Assembly (NCBI GenBank): GCA_964368815.1
Contig: CAYJDA010000001.1
Location: 186,001-250,000 of the forward strand
DNA: 64,000 nucleotides
Source of the DNA: CAYJBH01 sp964368815
GTDB lineage: Bacteria > Bacillota > Clostridia > Oscillospirales > Ruminococcaceae
Reading direction: 5' to 3'
Shown here: positions 35,883-44,772 of the stretch, one piece after another
Layout of the letters: the number at the start of each line of letters is the position of its first letter
Numbering within the stretch: position 1 is the stretch's first letter
Notes under the pieces: model-generated
Told to the model about the DNA's origin: nothing
What the model saw: only the letters and a program-made list of their open reading frames with translations
Database searches by the model: none
Program-made: the position numbers and the translations under genes

Positions 35883-36287
35883 CAACTCATCTGTCGTGAT
35901 TCGATAATACTGATTTTCTCCCTCATCGTAAATGTCGAAAACCCCAATCATAGATATCTCTGCACCCTGCTCAGGCATTTCTTCATCCGTTTTACTAACG
36001 AACTCTATTCCCTGTGGACAACATCCGGTAGCATCGTTAATAATCACAAAGTTGTAGGTGGTGTCGGTACTTTCATAGTACTCTGAGTAAAATGTTCCCA
36101 CTACCTTAATACTCATTCCGGCATAATTTGACGGGTTCATCATCATATCATATACCTGAGAGTATACCATAGTACTGCTCATTTCAGTTAAATCAATATC
36201 GGCTATTTTTTCGGTGTCCGTCTGTGTGCTACAGGCGGACATTGTTATAACTATGGCTATCATTAAGATTATTATTTTGTTTTTCAT
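35877..36287 (-). CDS. small lipoprotein at the end of the zinc operon
   Basis: A 136-residue lipoprotein with lipobox TMSACS, then a domain ending in a Cys-Cys pair (NDATGCCPQGIEFV) and GVFDIYDEGENQYYRI. The fold looks like an OB-type beta barrel of the kind annotated near zinc transporters, and the CC pair is a possible metal ligand; I do not recognise a named family with confidence. It follows znuB by one base and has AAAGGTG before the ATG, so it is part of the zur-znu operon and probably aids extracellular zinc handling (inference from position). Confidence 0.6.
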   Translation of the reverse strand: MKNKIIILMIAIVITMSACSTQTDTEKIADIDLTEMSSTMVYSQVYDMMMNPSNYAGMSIKVVGTFYSEYYESTDTTYNFVIINDATGCCPQGIEFVSKTDEEMPEQGAEISMIGVFDIYDEGENQYYRITTDELL

Positions 36288-36288
36288 G

Positions 36289-37134
36289 CTACACCTTTAA
36301 CACACGCTTAGTAAAACAGGCTATTCCAAAAACTGCAATATTAGCAACAACGATTGTGGACCCTACCGGTGTTCCCGCCAAAATAGAAATAAGTATTCCG
36401 AAAACGGCACAAAAAACCGATATTACAGATGATGATAAAATAACAGCCTTAAAACTTCCAAATATACGCATAGAGGATAGGGCGGGGAAAACTACAAGTG
36501 CCGAAATCAACAGTGAACCCACAAGGTTCATTGCTATTACAATAACTGCAGCGATGGTAAGTGCAAGAATAAAGTTATACCTTTTCACCTTAAGGCCTGT
36601 AGCCTTTGCAAAGGGCTCATCAAAGGTTATGCTAAATATTTTATTATAATAGATAATAAATATTCCAATAACTAACATTGACAGTACTGCACATATAACA
36701 ACATCCACCATAGTAAGTGTTAAAATCGATGTTGAACCAAACAAGGTAGTACAAACGTCGCCGGCAAGGTTGGTGGATACCGGAAATATATTTAATAAAA
36801 GGTATCCAACCGCAAGCGACCCAACCGACATCATTGCAATTGCCGCATCTCCATTAATTTTCGTATTTTGACCTATATGCAACAGAAGAATTGCACAGAG
36901 TGCAGTTATCGGGAACACCAAAAAATTAACATTTGCAACCCTTAATATTGAGGCAATAGCTATTGCTCCAAACGCAATATGAGACAGTCCGTCACCTATG
37001 TATGAAAATCTTTTAAGCACCAAGGTAGCACCCAACAACGATGAACACAACGCTATCAGAACCCCTACTATGAATGCATATATAACAAATTCATAGGAAA
37101 AGTATAACGCAAGATCATTAATTAATTTATTCAT
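36289..37134 (-). CDS. znuB: zinc ABC transporter permease
   Basis: Membrane subunit of an ABC-3 family metal importer. About eight or nine hydrophobic segments; GATLVLKRFSYIGDGLSHIAFGAIAIA and FDEPFAKATGLKVKRYN are typical of ZnuB/MntB proteins. Start taken at ATG 37134 (overlapping the znuC end by 8 bases); a longer frame opens at 37146. The neighbours (Zur, His-rich binding protein) point to zinc rather than manganese. Confidence 0.9.
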   Translation of the reverse strand: MNKLINDLALYFSYEFVIYAFIVGVLIALCSSLLGATLVLKRFSYIGDGLSHIAFGAIAIASILRVANVNFLVFPITALCAILLLHIGQNTKINGDAAIAMMSVGSLAVGYLLLNIFPVSTNLAGDVCTTLFGSTSILTLTMVDVVICAVLSMLVIGIFIIYYNKIFSITFDEPFAKATGLKVKRYNFILALTIAAVIVIAMNLVGSLLISALVVFPALSSMRIFGSFKAVILSSSVISVFCAVFGILISILAGTPVGSTIVVANIAVFGIACFTKRVLKV

Positions 37135-37813
37135 CAACAGCACCATCTAAAGTTTTTAAATAAATATCTTTTCTCATAAATGTGGTCGTTTCATCCATAC
37201 TTAAAATATGGTTTGCATAGGGTAGAGCATTTTCAAGTTCGTGCGTTATCATAATAATACTTGTTCCGTCTTTATTAAGTTTACTAATTATCTCATATAG
37301 CTCACGGCATGCATCGGTATCCAGCCCGGCCATCGGCTCATCCAGAAGTAAAACACTATTAGTTGCACACAAAGCCCTTACCAACAACACCCTTTGCTGC
37401 TGACCGCCTGACAGTTTGCTATAACTTTTGTTTTTTAGATTTTCAATTCCTATCTTTTGCAGCAACTTAAGCGCTTTTTCCTTTTCTTGTTTATTGTAGT
37501 AGCATCTCATTCCATGTTTATTAATGCATCCTGATAGCACTACTTCCCACACCGAGGCAGGAAAATCTTTTTGTATCTGGGTTTGCTGTGGAAGATATCC
37601 TATATCTGTTGAATTTAAATTATCTTTAAATTCAATTTTACCGGATATGGGTGGTAAAAGCCCTAACATTGTTTTAACAAGTGTGCTTTTACCGGCTCCG
37701 TTTTTGCCTACTATGCAAATATAATCTCCGGAATTAACTTCAAAGTTCACATCAGACTGCACAACATTTCCGTCATATCCTATTAATAGATTTTCGCAAA
37801 CAAGTTGTTTCAT
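37127..37813 (-). CDS. znuC: zinc ABC transporter ATP-binding protein
   Basis: ATPase of the zinc importer, 228 residues. Walker A GKNGAGKSTL, signature LSGGQQQRV, Walker B VLLLDEPMAGLD and the H-loop MITHELE are visible. AGGAT precedes the ATG. It is placed between the binding protein and the permease in the order A-C-B, usual for Firmicutes zinc operons. Confidence 0.94.
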   Translation of the reverse strand: MKQLVCENLLIGYDGNVVQSDVNFEVNSGDYICIVGKNGAGKSTLVKTMLGLLPPISGKIEFKDNLNSTDIGYLPQQTQIQKDFPASVWEVVLSGCINKHGMRCYYNKQEKEKALKLLQKIGIENLKNKSYSKLSGGQQQRVLLVRALCATNSVLLLDEPMAGLDTDACRELYEIISKLNKDGTSIIMITHELENALPYANHILSMDETTTFMRKDIYLKTLDGAVDE

Positions 37814-37824
37814 TAATAACTATC

Positions 37825-38995
37825 CTAACTCAATGCTTTTTTTAATACTTCAAGATTATCGCCCATAACCGAAAGATAGGTTACTCCTGCCTCAATATCA
37901 TCCGCTGTTACCGACTGCATCGAATTTAAAACCAAAATTTCAGCACTATTATTTTCACTTGAAGAAATAACTGTTTTTGCTATACTATCGTTTGCGGCAT
38001 CAATTATTAATACATTGCTTAATGATAGCTCATCTACTTTTTGAGATAAAAAAGTAATTGTTTCAAAGCTTGCTTCGGTTTCTGCCGAACAACCCGGAAA
38101 TGCCGCATAGTATGAAATATCATAGTCATCAACTAAATATCTAAACGGAAACCTATCTGCAAACAACAACGTATCGCGAGTCATCGAACCCAACGCTTCT
38201 TCATATTCATCATCCAGAGCTATGAGCTCTGCGATATAATTATCAACACTTGCTTCAAACGCTTCTCTATTGTCGGGATCAATATTAGATAATGTCTCTG
38301 CCAAGAGCTCACATATTTCAACTGCGTTATTCAACGAAAGCCAGATATGCTCGTCGGAATGTCCGGTCTCGNNNNNNNNNNNNNNNNNNNNNNNNNNNNN
38401 NNNNNNNNNNNNNNNNNNNNNNNNNNNNNNNNNNNNNNNNNNNNNNNNNNNNNNNNNNNNNNNNNNNNNNNTCGTGCACATGCTCGTCTTCCTCGTGCAC
38501 ATGCTCGTCCTCCTCGTGCACATGCTCGTCTTCGGTTCCATGGTCGTGGCCACCGGTTGACTGCATGCCTTCCTTTGTTTCTTCCGCTACAACTATTTCG
38601 CTCAATGTGTCCATAAGGCTAACAGATACAATATCAGCATTCATAGCCTGTGAAACCACTTCTTTTACCCATTCATCAGAGTCGCCACCATTATAAATAA
38701 ATAGATCTGCTGTAGAGATGTCCGCAATATCCTCGGTAGTGGGTTGATAGCTGTGTAGGTCAACACCGTTATCAATTAACAAAGAGAGTTCTATATTTTC
38801 CGAGCTATTTTTAATGATCTCGGTCATCCAATCATATATAGGGAAGGTTGTTACAACTACCGATATTTTTTCGCTCGTTGGCTGCTGTTGGGATGAGGAA
38901 TTTTCAGGACTATTGCTTACAGCAGTCTGTGCACAGGATGAAAAAATCATGCTAACTGATATCATAACTACAATTAATATTTTTGTTGTTTTCAT
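37825..38995 (-). CDS. znuA: zinc ABC transporter substrate-binding lipoprotein, split by an assembly gap
   Basis: Cluster A-I solute-binding lipoprotein capturing zinc for ZnuBC. The N-terminal part (from ATG 38995 with AAGGAG) has the lipobox FSSCA and VVTTFPIYDWMTEII; metal ligand His is in GVDLHSYQPT. It then enters a His/Glu/Asp-rich loop made of repeated HVHEEDE units, which the 100 N interrupt. After the gap the C-terminal part (DEHIWLSLNNAVEI to the stop at 37825) continues the same family, including a second ligand His. The two halves are in different frames only because the gap length is arbitrary. Joining at the shared TCG would give an in-frame protein, though more repeat units may be missing. 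The His loop is typical of zinc-specific ZnuA. Confidence 0.88.
38372..38471. other. assembly gap (100 N)
   Basis: Exactly 100 undetermined bases, the conventional filler for unknown length, at the edge of the 21-base repeats of znuA. Confidence 0.98.
38472..38534. repeat. three 21-bp tandem repeats in znuA
   Basis: Units at 38472-38492, 38493-38513 and 38514-38534 differ by one base each and encode HVHEEDE-type heptads on the minus strand. The array runs into the gap, so the copy number is unknown. Confidence 0.85.
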
Positions 38996-39017
38996 TTACA
39001 CTTCTCCTTTTAAATAT

Positions 39018-39425
39018 TTATTTTTCTTTTTGAATTTGCGAACAGTTTTCGCACAATCCGTATATAACCGCCTTGTTAGTATTTACAGAAAAGCCAAAAT
39101 TTTCTAAAGCCAGTCCTGAAATCATATCACAAGCATATCGGTTTAGATGATGTGTTGTTGTGCATCTATTGCATTTTAGATGAATTACTCCACTGCATTC
39201 ATCCGGATCAATAAACTGATACAGCGTCTCGTTCTTTTTATCGTTCGTGACGCGACATAAAACACCTTCCTTCTCAAACGCAGCTATATTTCGATACAGA
39301 GCACTTCTGCTTATCCCCTCTTTTCCTAAAACCATCTCTATCTGCTTAACACTAAAAGATTCATGAACATTATTTTTAAAAAAAGAATACAGCTTTTTTC
39401 GTTGATTTGTTGAGTATCGGTTAAT
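39018..39425 (-). CDS. zur: Fur-family zinc regulator (Zur), probable ATT start
   Basis: DNA-binding repressor of zinc uptake. The winged helix is in the first 80 residues (FSVKQIEMVLGKEGISRSALYRNIAAFEKEG); the dimerisation part has two CxxC pairs, CNRC and CENC, for structural zinc. The position heading zur-znuACB supports zinc rather than iron. The longest frame begins at GTG 39434, but that codon touches the AGGAGG ribosome site (plus 39434-39439). The only codon in frame at normal spacing (8 bases) is ATT at 39425; no ATG or TTG occurs nearby. The protein end at 39018 lies 22 bases before znuA. Confidence 0.85.
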   Translation of the reverse strand: MNRYSTNQRKKLYSFFKNNVHESFSVKQIEMVLGKEGISRSALYRNIAAFEKEGVLCRVTNDKKNETLYQFIDPDECSGVIHLKCNRCTTTHHLNRYACDMISGLALENFGFSVNTNKAVIYGLCENCSQIQKEK

Positions 39426-39475
39426 TCTAACCACCTCCTAATAAGAGTATCAATTTGCGATTCAGTTTCAAATTT

Positions 39476-39504
39476 ATTATATTTCATTAACGTGCTATTG
39501 TCAA
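39476..39504 (-). promoter_or_regulatory. zur-znu operon promoter
   Basis: Perfect TTGACA (plus 39499-39504) and TATAAT (plus 39476-39481) with 17 bases between, minus strand, about 35 bases of leader before the ribosome site. The rest of the 340-base gap to the next gene (39510-39700) is AT-rich with no clear signal except the promoter at 39706-39734. Confidence 0.8.
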
Positions 39505-39512
39505 TAAACAAT
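39497..39512. promoter_or_regulatory. candidate Zur operator
   Basis: Inverted repeat ATTGT-6-ACAAT overlapping the -35 element of the zur promoter. Its position suits repression by zinc-loaded Zur, but it does not match the Bacillus Zur box, so this is an inference. Confidence 0.4.
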
Positions 39513-39705
39513 TGGTAAAATATAATATATTTATGATAGTTTTGGTGAATTCTACAAGAATTTAGCGTAATCACATTTTATATCGTCATTCTATCTATAC
39601 TAAAACAGCATTATTATACAATAATATTTTTTACTTAAATCAAAAGACTATAACAAGGTGTTTGTAAAGCAACTTTTTAACAACTCCGTTTAGTTTTCAT
39701 CCCTC

Positions 39706-39734
39706 TTGCTTTAACGGCTTTATTAACGTATAAT
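39706..39734 (+). promoter_or_regulatory. promoter of the orphan gene at 39771
   Basis: TTGCTT (39706-39711) and TATAAT (39729-39734), 17 bases apart, 36 bases before the start codon. Confidence 0.6.
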
Positions 39735-39770
39735 AATAAAAAAATTATTTGTGTTTAATGGAGAAAACTA

Positions 39771-40304
39771 ATGATTATAAATATGCCAACTGATACAATG
39801 TTTAAGCAATGGCGGCATACATTTGAAAAATATAAAGACAGGTTATACCCTAATCGAATAAGCGGTACAGAATTGTTGAGCTACATAAAAAAACAATATG
39901 TTTTAACTGAACTATATGATGAAAATGCATTAAATACAGTTGTTGATAATGTTGTTATGAATGAGACTTATAAAGAAAAATTACCTTTCAATACTTTGCC
40001 TGTTCCCAAAGTTTTTTACCTTGAAAACTCAGGAAATGGCGTAAAATTTTATCGCCCTGAAAATAAAGATAGCAATGAAATATGGGGTGGCAATATTACA
40101 CGTATTTTTATAGGAGTTGATGTTATCACCGGTTTTTTCACGGTTGAGGGCAGTACAATGCTGTATGATGAATTAAATGCAATTAGAGGTTTAGACGAAA
40201 AGGATTTACAAAATTATGTAGTTGTTGCAGAGTATATAAATGCGTTAAAAAAATTCAACATGTTAGATAAAGTAGTAACCAAAAGAAACGAGGATACTAT
40301 ATAA
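39771..40304 (+). CDS. hypothetical protein
   Basis: A 177-residue protein I do not recognise. It is soluble, without a signal peptide or membrane segment, and mixed alpha/beta by pattern: a helical N-terminal third rich in Lys/Tyr (FKQWRHTFEKYKDRLYPN), then a middle with NTLPVPKVFYLENSG and strands ITRIFIGVDVITGFFTVEGS. Coding use is more AT-rich than the neighbours. The upstream gap is long and AT-rich. It has its own promoter and a strong terminator, so it is a monocistronic unit. No cysteine motif or catalytic signature is seen. Confidence 0.6.
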   Translation: MIINMPTDTMFKQWRHTFEKYKDRLYPNRISGTELLSYIKKQYVLTELYDENALNTVVDNVVMNETYKEKLPFNTLPVPKVFYLENSGNGVKFYRPENKDSNEIWGGNITRIFIGVDVITGFFTVEGSTMLYDELNAIRGLDEKDLQNYVVVAEYINALKKFNMLDKVVTKRNEDTI

Positions 40305-40340
40305 AGAAAGAAGCTGCCATATTGGCAGCTTCTTTCTTTA
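40303..40340. terminator. bidirectional terminator
   Basis: AAAGAAAGAAGCTGCC pairs with GGCAGCTTCTTTCTTT around a 5-base loop; the A and T runs make it work on both strands, for the orphan gene (plus) and pncB (minus). Confidence 0.88.
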
Positions 40341-40353
40341 CTTTGGTGCGTAT

Positions 40354-41805
40354 TTATCCCATTTCGTTTTGTTTTTCAGTTAGCAGACGATATCTTTCAT
40401 CCCACAATTTTTTTGATAGGTCGACATAATAGCTATGCGGATTTTCCATTCGCACAACCTCATCCCATAGCTTATCAATGCTATTTATACAGTGCGCTCT
40501 TATTTCCTCAATATCAGGACTTTGATAACATAGAACACCTTTGTCGAAAATAATGTTATGCAACTGTTCTAACCTATAGTTTCTGAATGTAGTTTTTTTC
40601 CAGGTTTCTATGTGATCAAACAGGGTTAAAGGTTTAGATTCATCGATTATTTCATCATGCATACATATTAAATCTGCCTCGGCATAACCCGTCTCTACAT
40701 CATAGATTCTGTATAGTTTTTTCAGGTGTGGTGTGGTCATCTTATCAACCGATTCCGATAACTTAATTCGTGGAATAAACTTGCCTTCTTTTTGAATTGC
40801 AACCAGTTTATAAACCCCTCCAAACACCGGGTCACTCTTTGCTGTTATCAGCTTTTCACCTATTCCGTAACCGTCTACAGCCGCATTCTGAATCTGAAGA
40901 TCCCTTACTATATATTCGTTAATAGAATTGCTGGCAATTATCTTAACATCGCTATACCCCGCAACATCTAACATGCGACGTGCTTTTTTTGAAAGATACG
41001 CTATATCTCCACTGTCAATACGAACAGCAATCGGCCTTTGCCCAAGCGGCTTCAATATCTCATCAAAAACCTTAATTGCATTAGGGATTCCACTATTTAA
41101 GGTTGAATAGGTATCCACCAGCAATGTACAGCTGTGCGGATAGCTTTTGGCATAAGCGACAAAAGCTTCGTATTCGCTATCAAAAAGCTGAACCCAGCTA
41201 TGCGCCATTGTTCCCGACACAGGTATATTAAACATTCTTCCGGCCATAACATTGCTTGTCGCCTTACAGCCTGCTATATAAGCAGCACGTGAACCATAGT
41301 TGGCGGCATCATAACCCTGTGCTCGTCTCGCACCAAATTCCATAACTGCATGCTTGCCTGCCGCTCTTACAATTCTGTTTGCTTTAGTAGCAATAAGACT
41401 TTGATGGTTTACCGTACAGAGTAAAAACGTCTCTATAAGCTGAGCTTCGATAACCGGCCCAACAACGGTTATTATCGGCTCATTTTTAAAGATAGGTGTA
41501 CCCTCAGCTACCGAGTATACAGTACAACTAAATTTAAAATTTGCAAGATATTCTAAGAACTCTTGCGAAAATAGATTTAAACCCTCTAAATATTCAATAT
41601 CTTCACTTGAAAAATGCAGTTTTGTGATATATTCAATAATTTGTTGCAAGCCTGCAAAAATTGCAAATCCACCCTGATCCGGCACTCTACGAAAGAATAA
41701 ATCAAAAACAACTATGTCATTGCCGTGGCCACAGTTAAGATATCCGTTCGACATGGTTAGCTCGTACAAATCCATCAGCATGGATAGGTTACGGTTACTT
41801 ATCAC
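40354..41805 (-). CDS. pncB: nicotinate phosphoribosyltransferase
   Basis: Joins nicotinate with PRPP in NAD salvage. Recognised from the N-terminal MLMDLYELTMSNGYL, the substrate loop EFGARRAQGYDAA and the acidic phosphate site RIDSGDIAYLS. Its 483 residues match the long Gram-positive NAPRTase. It starts with GTG at 41805, 5 bases after AGGAGG, in a GTGA overlap with the end of the upstream carboxypeptidase gene, so translation is coupled. Confidence 0.95.
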   Translation of the reverse strand: MISNRNLSMLMDLYELTMSNGYLNCGHGNDIVVFDLFFRRVPDQGGFAIFAGLQQIIEYITKLHFSSEDIEYLEGLNLFSQEFLEYLANFKFSCTVYSVAEGTPIFKNEPIITVVGPVIEAQLIETFLLCTVNHQSLIATKANRIVRAAGKHAVMEFGARRAQGYDAANYGSRAAYIAGCKATSNVMAGRMFNIPVSGTMAHSWVQLFDSEYEAFVAYAKSYPHSCTLLVDTYSTLNSGIPNAIKVFDEILKPLGQRPIAVRIDSGDIAYLSKKARRMLDVAGYSDVKIIASNSINEYIVRDLQIQNAAVDGYGIGEKLITAKSDPVFGGVYKLVAIQKEGKFIPRIKLSESVDKMTTPHLKKLYRIYDVETGYAEADLICMHDEIIDESKPLTLFDHIETWKKTTFRNYRLEQLHNIIFDKGVLCYQSPDIEEIRAHCINSIDKLWDEVVRMENPHSYYVDLSKKLWDERYRLLTEKQNEMG

Positions 41806-43145
41806 CTCATCCTCCTATTTACGTTTCTCCTTGCCTCACGTCTCTTGCGCAGGTTGTATCGGCGAATAGATAGTACCAACAAAACCAAATAAACAACGAC
41901 TCCAAAGGCAATAATTCCGAAAACCACTTTAAATGTTGTACTACCAAAAAAGGCAATTACTCTCGAGGTGAAATACAACAAATCGCTACGCTCATAACTC
42001 TGTGTTGCAAGTAGATCTGTAGTTCCAATTACAACATCCCCCCTCTTTACAGTTAACGTTCCGATTATAGAATCTTCCTCTACCGGGGTTTCAACATAAT
42101 CGGGAAGATCGTAAATCCTTGTTAACGATCGTTCATCTTCCTCGTTATGGAGTAGTGAGTAGATGGAATGTGAAGGGTATAGCAACAAGGAATCACTATC
42201 TTCATTATATAGCAAGGGAACCTGCTCCACCGGTGCACCCGCTTCAATAACAGATCTAACTGTAAAATTGTTATAAGCCCAGTTGTAGATGTCTGCGGTA
42301 ATATCAAAAGCTGGCTTACCGGACAGTGCTTCGCCTGCAGCATTAACGCCATCTGAATCGGCACCCATTACCACCAACAGGTAGTTTTCACCGTTTTGGC
42401 TAGATGTTGAAATATAATTATGACCTGCCTCGGGAAGTGTTCCCGTTTTAACTCCAAATACATAATCTTTATAGTATGAGGTGTTCTCATCCTGCATAGC
42501 ACAGGTAGTTACAAGTATTCTTTGTTCGGTATGCTTATTGTTCGGCGGGATGATATATCTGGAGGAGTTAGATGCCTCCACAAATGAGGGATGGTTTATT
42601 GCCTCCATAGTAATAATAGCCATATCCCGCGCTGTTGTATATTGTTCTTCATGGTGAAGTCCGTGGGCATTCATAAAGTTAGTGGAATTGCAGCCAAGTT
42701 GTATGGCACGCTGGTTCATTTCGGCAAAAAAGTTAGCCATCTCCCCTCCTGAGAGGTAATCCGCCACTATGGATGCAGCTTCGTTTGCACTTTGGAGCAG
42801 CATGGAATATAGTGCCTGTTCTGCCGTTATTGTCTCACCCTGACGGATATCAGCAGTGGAAACATTTAACCCCACAAATTCATCATAAATATAATTTGGA
42901 GCTGTCATGGTTATATTCTGAAGATCAGGTACTTTCTCTATTAATAATAACGAGGTCATAATTTTGGTAAGCGAGGCAGGAGGACGAGGGGTGTCGGCAT
43001 TTTTTTCATACACCACCGAATTACTGTCAAGATTAATAAGAATCACCGATTCTGCATTAACCTCGAAATCTGGTTCAAATTCAGCACTAACTGATAAACT
43101 CATTGCTAAACTTAAAACAATAATTATGAATAAATACTTTTTCAT
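41802..43145 (-). CDS. D-alanyl-D-alanine carboxypeptidase (PBP5/DacF type)
   Basis: Trims the terminal D-Ala from peptidoglycan stem peptides on the outer face of the membrane. The penicillin-binding motifs are SLTK (in PPASLTKIMTS), SAN (LLQSANEAAS) and KTG (GVKTGTLPEAGHN). A signal peptide starts the 447-residue protein; a membrane segment (VVFGIIAFGVVVYLVLLVL) near the C-terminus precedes a basic end, the usual anchor. A sporulation (DacF/DacB) role is possible but not shown. It is divergent from ppa and overlaps pncB. Confidence 0.92.
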   Translation of the reverse strand: MKKYLFIIIVLSLAMSLSVSAEFEPDFEVNAESVILINLDSNSVVYEKNADTPRPPASLTKIMTSLLLIEKVPDLQNITMTAPNYIYDEFVGLNVSTADIRQGETITAEQALYSMLLQSANEAASIVADYLSGGEMANFFAEMNQRAIQLGCNSTNFMNAHGLHHEEQYTTARDMAIITMEAINHPSFVEASNSSRYIIPPNNKHTEQRILVTTCAMQDENTSYYKDYVFGVKTGTLPEAGHNYISTSSQNGENYLLVVMGADSDGVNAAGEALSGKPAFDITADIYNWAYNNFTVRSVIEAGAPVEQVPLLYNEDSDSLLLYPSHSIYSLLHNEEDERSLTRIYDLPDYVETPVEEDSIIGTLTVKRGDVVIGTTDLLATQSYERSDLLYFTSRVIAFFGSTTFKVVFGIIAFGVVVYLVLLVLSIRRYNLRKRREARRNVNRRMR

Positions 43146-43206
43146 GTAGACAAAATCACCTTTTTGTTGTATAGTAGTATAATAACACTAAAAAAATGGA
43201 GGGAAT

Positions 43207-43740
43207 ATGACAAATATTTGGCATGATATTAACCCAAGTAGAATAAACCCATCAGATTTTATTGCGGTAATTGAAATTGAAAAGGGAAGCAAAAAGAAAT
43301 ATGAACTGGATAAAGAGACAGGGCATATTATGCTTGACAGAATTCTTCACACCTCTACCCACTATCCCGCAAACTACGGTTTAATCCCAAGAACATACGC
43401 TGATGATGATGATCCACTCGACGTTGTGGTAATAAGTAGCGAAGTTATTCGCCCACTAAGCCTTGTTAGATGTTATCCCATAGGAGTAATGTCCATGTTG
43501 GATAACGATAGAATGGACCACAAAATAATTGCCATTCCGTTTGAAGACCCCTCATACAACAGCTACAAGGACATTAGCGAACTTCCTGTACATATCTTTA
43601 ATGAGATGAGCCACTTTTTCCAGGTTTACAAAAACCTGGAGAAGAAGGAAACAGTTGTTAACGATGTCGAAAACCGTGAGGTTGCCATGCAGGTTATCCA
43701 GGATGCGCTTGACCATTACATTGAAAAATACTGTAGATAA
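43207..43740 (+). CDS. ppa: inorganic pyrophosphatase, family I
   Basis: Hydrolyses PPi from biosynthetic reactions in the cytosol. The 177-residue length and DDDDPLDVVVI with the full catalytic DxDPxD set, preceded by HYPANYGLIP, identify the hexameric bacterial type. A GGAGG site precedes the ATG, and TATAAT lies in the short divergent gap to the carboxypeptidase gene. In contrast to the short relative at 33447, all catalytic residues are kept. Confidence 0.95.
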   Translation: MTNIWHDINPSRINPSDFIAVIEIEKGSKKKYELDKETGHIMLDRILHTSTHYPANYGLIPRTYADDDDPLDVVVISSEVIRPLSLVRCYPIGVMSMLDNDRMDHKIIAIPFEDPSYNSYKDISELPVHIFNEMSHFFQVYKNLEKKETVVNDVENREVAMQVIQDALDHYIEKYCR

Positions 43741-43746
43741 TCCAAC

Positions 43747-44700
43747 TTAAAATTTATCATTCGTCCGCCTTGCGATTATAAATCGCGGGCGGCGTTTTGT
43801 TTCAAGATAAATTTTGCCAATATATTCACCGATTATTCCAAGACATAAAAGCTGTACCCCGCCCATAAAAAAAATTGCAAAGGTCATGCTGGTCCAACCA
43901 CTTACGGTACTGCCAAAAAAATATTCCAAAACCGCCCAGATTGCACCGGCAAATCCAACCAAAGAAATAAAAACGCCAACCGTTGTTATAAGATGTAACG
44001 GACGATTTGAAAGGCTGGTGATTCCATCTATTGCCAGTGCTAACATTTTGGAAAGAGGGTAATGGCTTTCTCCCGCTAATCTCTTTGTGCGCTTATATTC
44101 TACGGTAGCTGTTTTGAAACCCACGAGCGGAACAAGACCTCTTAAAAAAAGGTTAACTTCTTCAAATTCAAAAAGTGCATCTAATGCCTTTTTTGATAAA
44201 AGCCTATAGTCTGCATGGTTATAGACAACCGAAGCACCCATGGAATTAATAAACTTGTAGAAGCTTTCTGCTGTAAAACGTTTAAAAAAACTATCTGTTT
44301 CGCGGCTGTTACGCACACCATATACGACATCGCACCCGTTTTGGTACTCCTGAATAAATCCGTCCATAGCGTTAATATCGTCCTGACCATCACAATCGAT
44401 GGAAATCGAAACATCGCAATATTGTGATGCTTCAAAAAGTCCTGCAAGCAGTGCATTTTGGTGACCCCTGTTTCGAGAAAGAGATATTCCACAATATAAT
44501 TTATCTTTTTCAGCAAGAGCTTCTATAATTTCATAGGTGTTATCGGTAGAGCCATCGTTCACAAACATAACACGGCTTTTTTCCGAAATGCTCCCTGCCT
44601 TAATAAAGCCATCTACCTTATCACGAAACATTTCACAGGTTTTGGGCAAAACCTGTGACTCATTATAACAAGGGATAACAAGATATAAAACTGGTAACAT
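43747..44700 (-). CDS. GtrB-like bactoprenol glycosyltransferase (GT2)
   Basis: A 317-residue GT2 enzyme with two C-terminal membrane helices (about 235-255 and 270-295), as in GtrB/DPM1-type enzymes that load a sugar onto undecaprenyl phosphate. The N-terminal strand LVIPCYNESQVL, the sugar-nucleotide VNDGSTDNT and DCDGQDD are the metal and donor site. It may supply the lipid-linked sugar used by a GT-C partner such as the GtrII-like protein at 9835-11439 (inference; the genes are 34 kb apart). No gtrA flippase is seen. Confidence 0.85.
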   Translation of the reverse strand: MLPVLYLVIPCYNESQVLPKTCEMFRDKVDGFIKAGSISEKSRVMFVNDGSTDNTYEIIEALAEKDKLYCGISLSRNRGHQNALLAGLFEASQYCDVSISIDCDGQDDINAMDGFIQEYQNGCDVVYGVRNSRETDSFFKRFTAESFYKFINSMGASVVYNHADYRLLSKKALDALFEFEEVNLFLRGLVPLVGFKTATVEYKRTKRLAGESHYPLSKMLALAIDGITSLSNRPLHLITTVGVFISLVGFAGAIWAVLEYFFGSTVSGWTSMTFAIFFMGGVQLLCLGIIGEYIGKIYLETKRRPRFIIARRTNDKF

Positions 44701-44765
44701 AAAAGCCTCATAACAGATTTATTTTATTGATTATATCATAAAACAACGAAATAATCAACGAATTT

Positions 44766-44772
44766 TGCCGAA
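44766..44772 (+). promoter_or_regulatory. candidate 0A box upstream of spoIIE
   Basis: TGCCGAA, a match to TGNCGAA, lies 100 bases before spoIIE and about 50 bases before a TATAAT at 44825-44830. No good -35 stands 17 bases from that TATAAT, which is how Spo0A-activated promoters often look. Confidence 0.4.
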
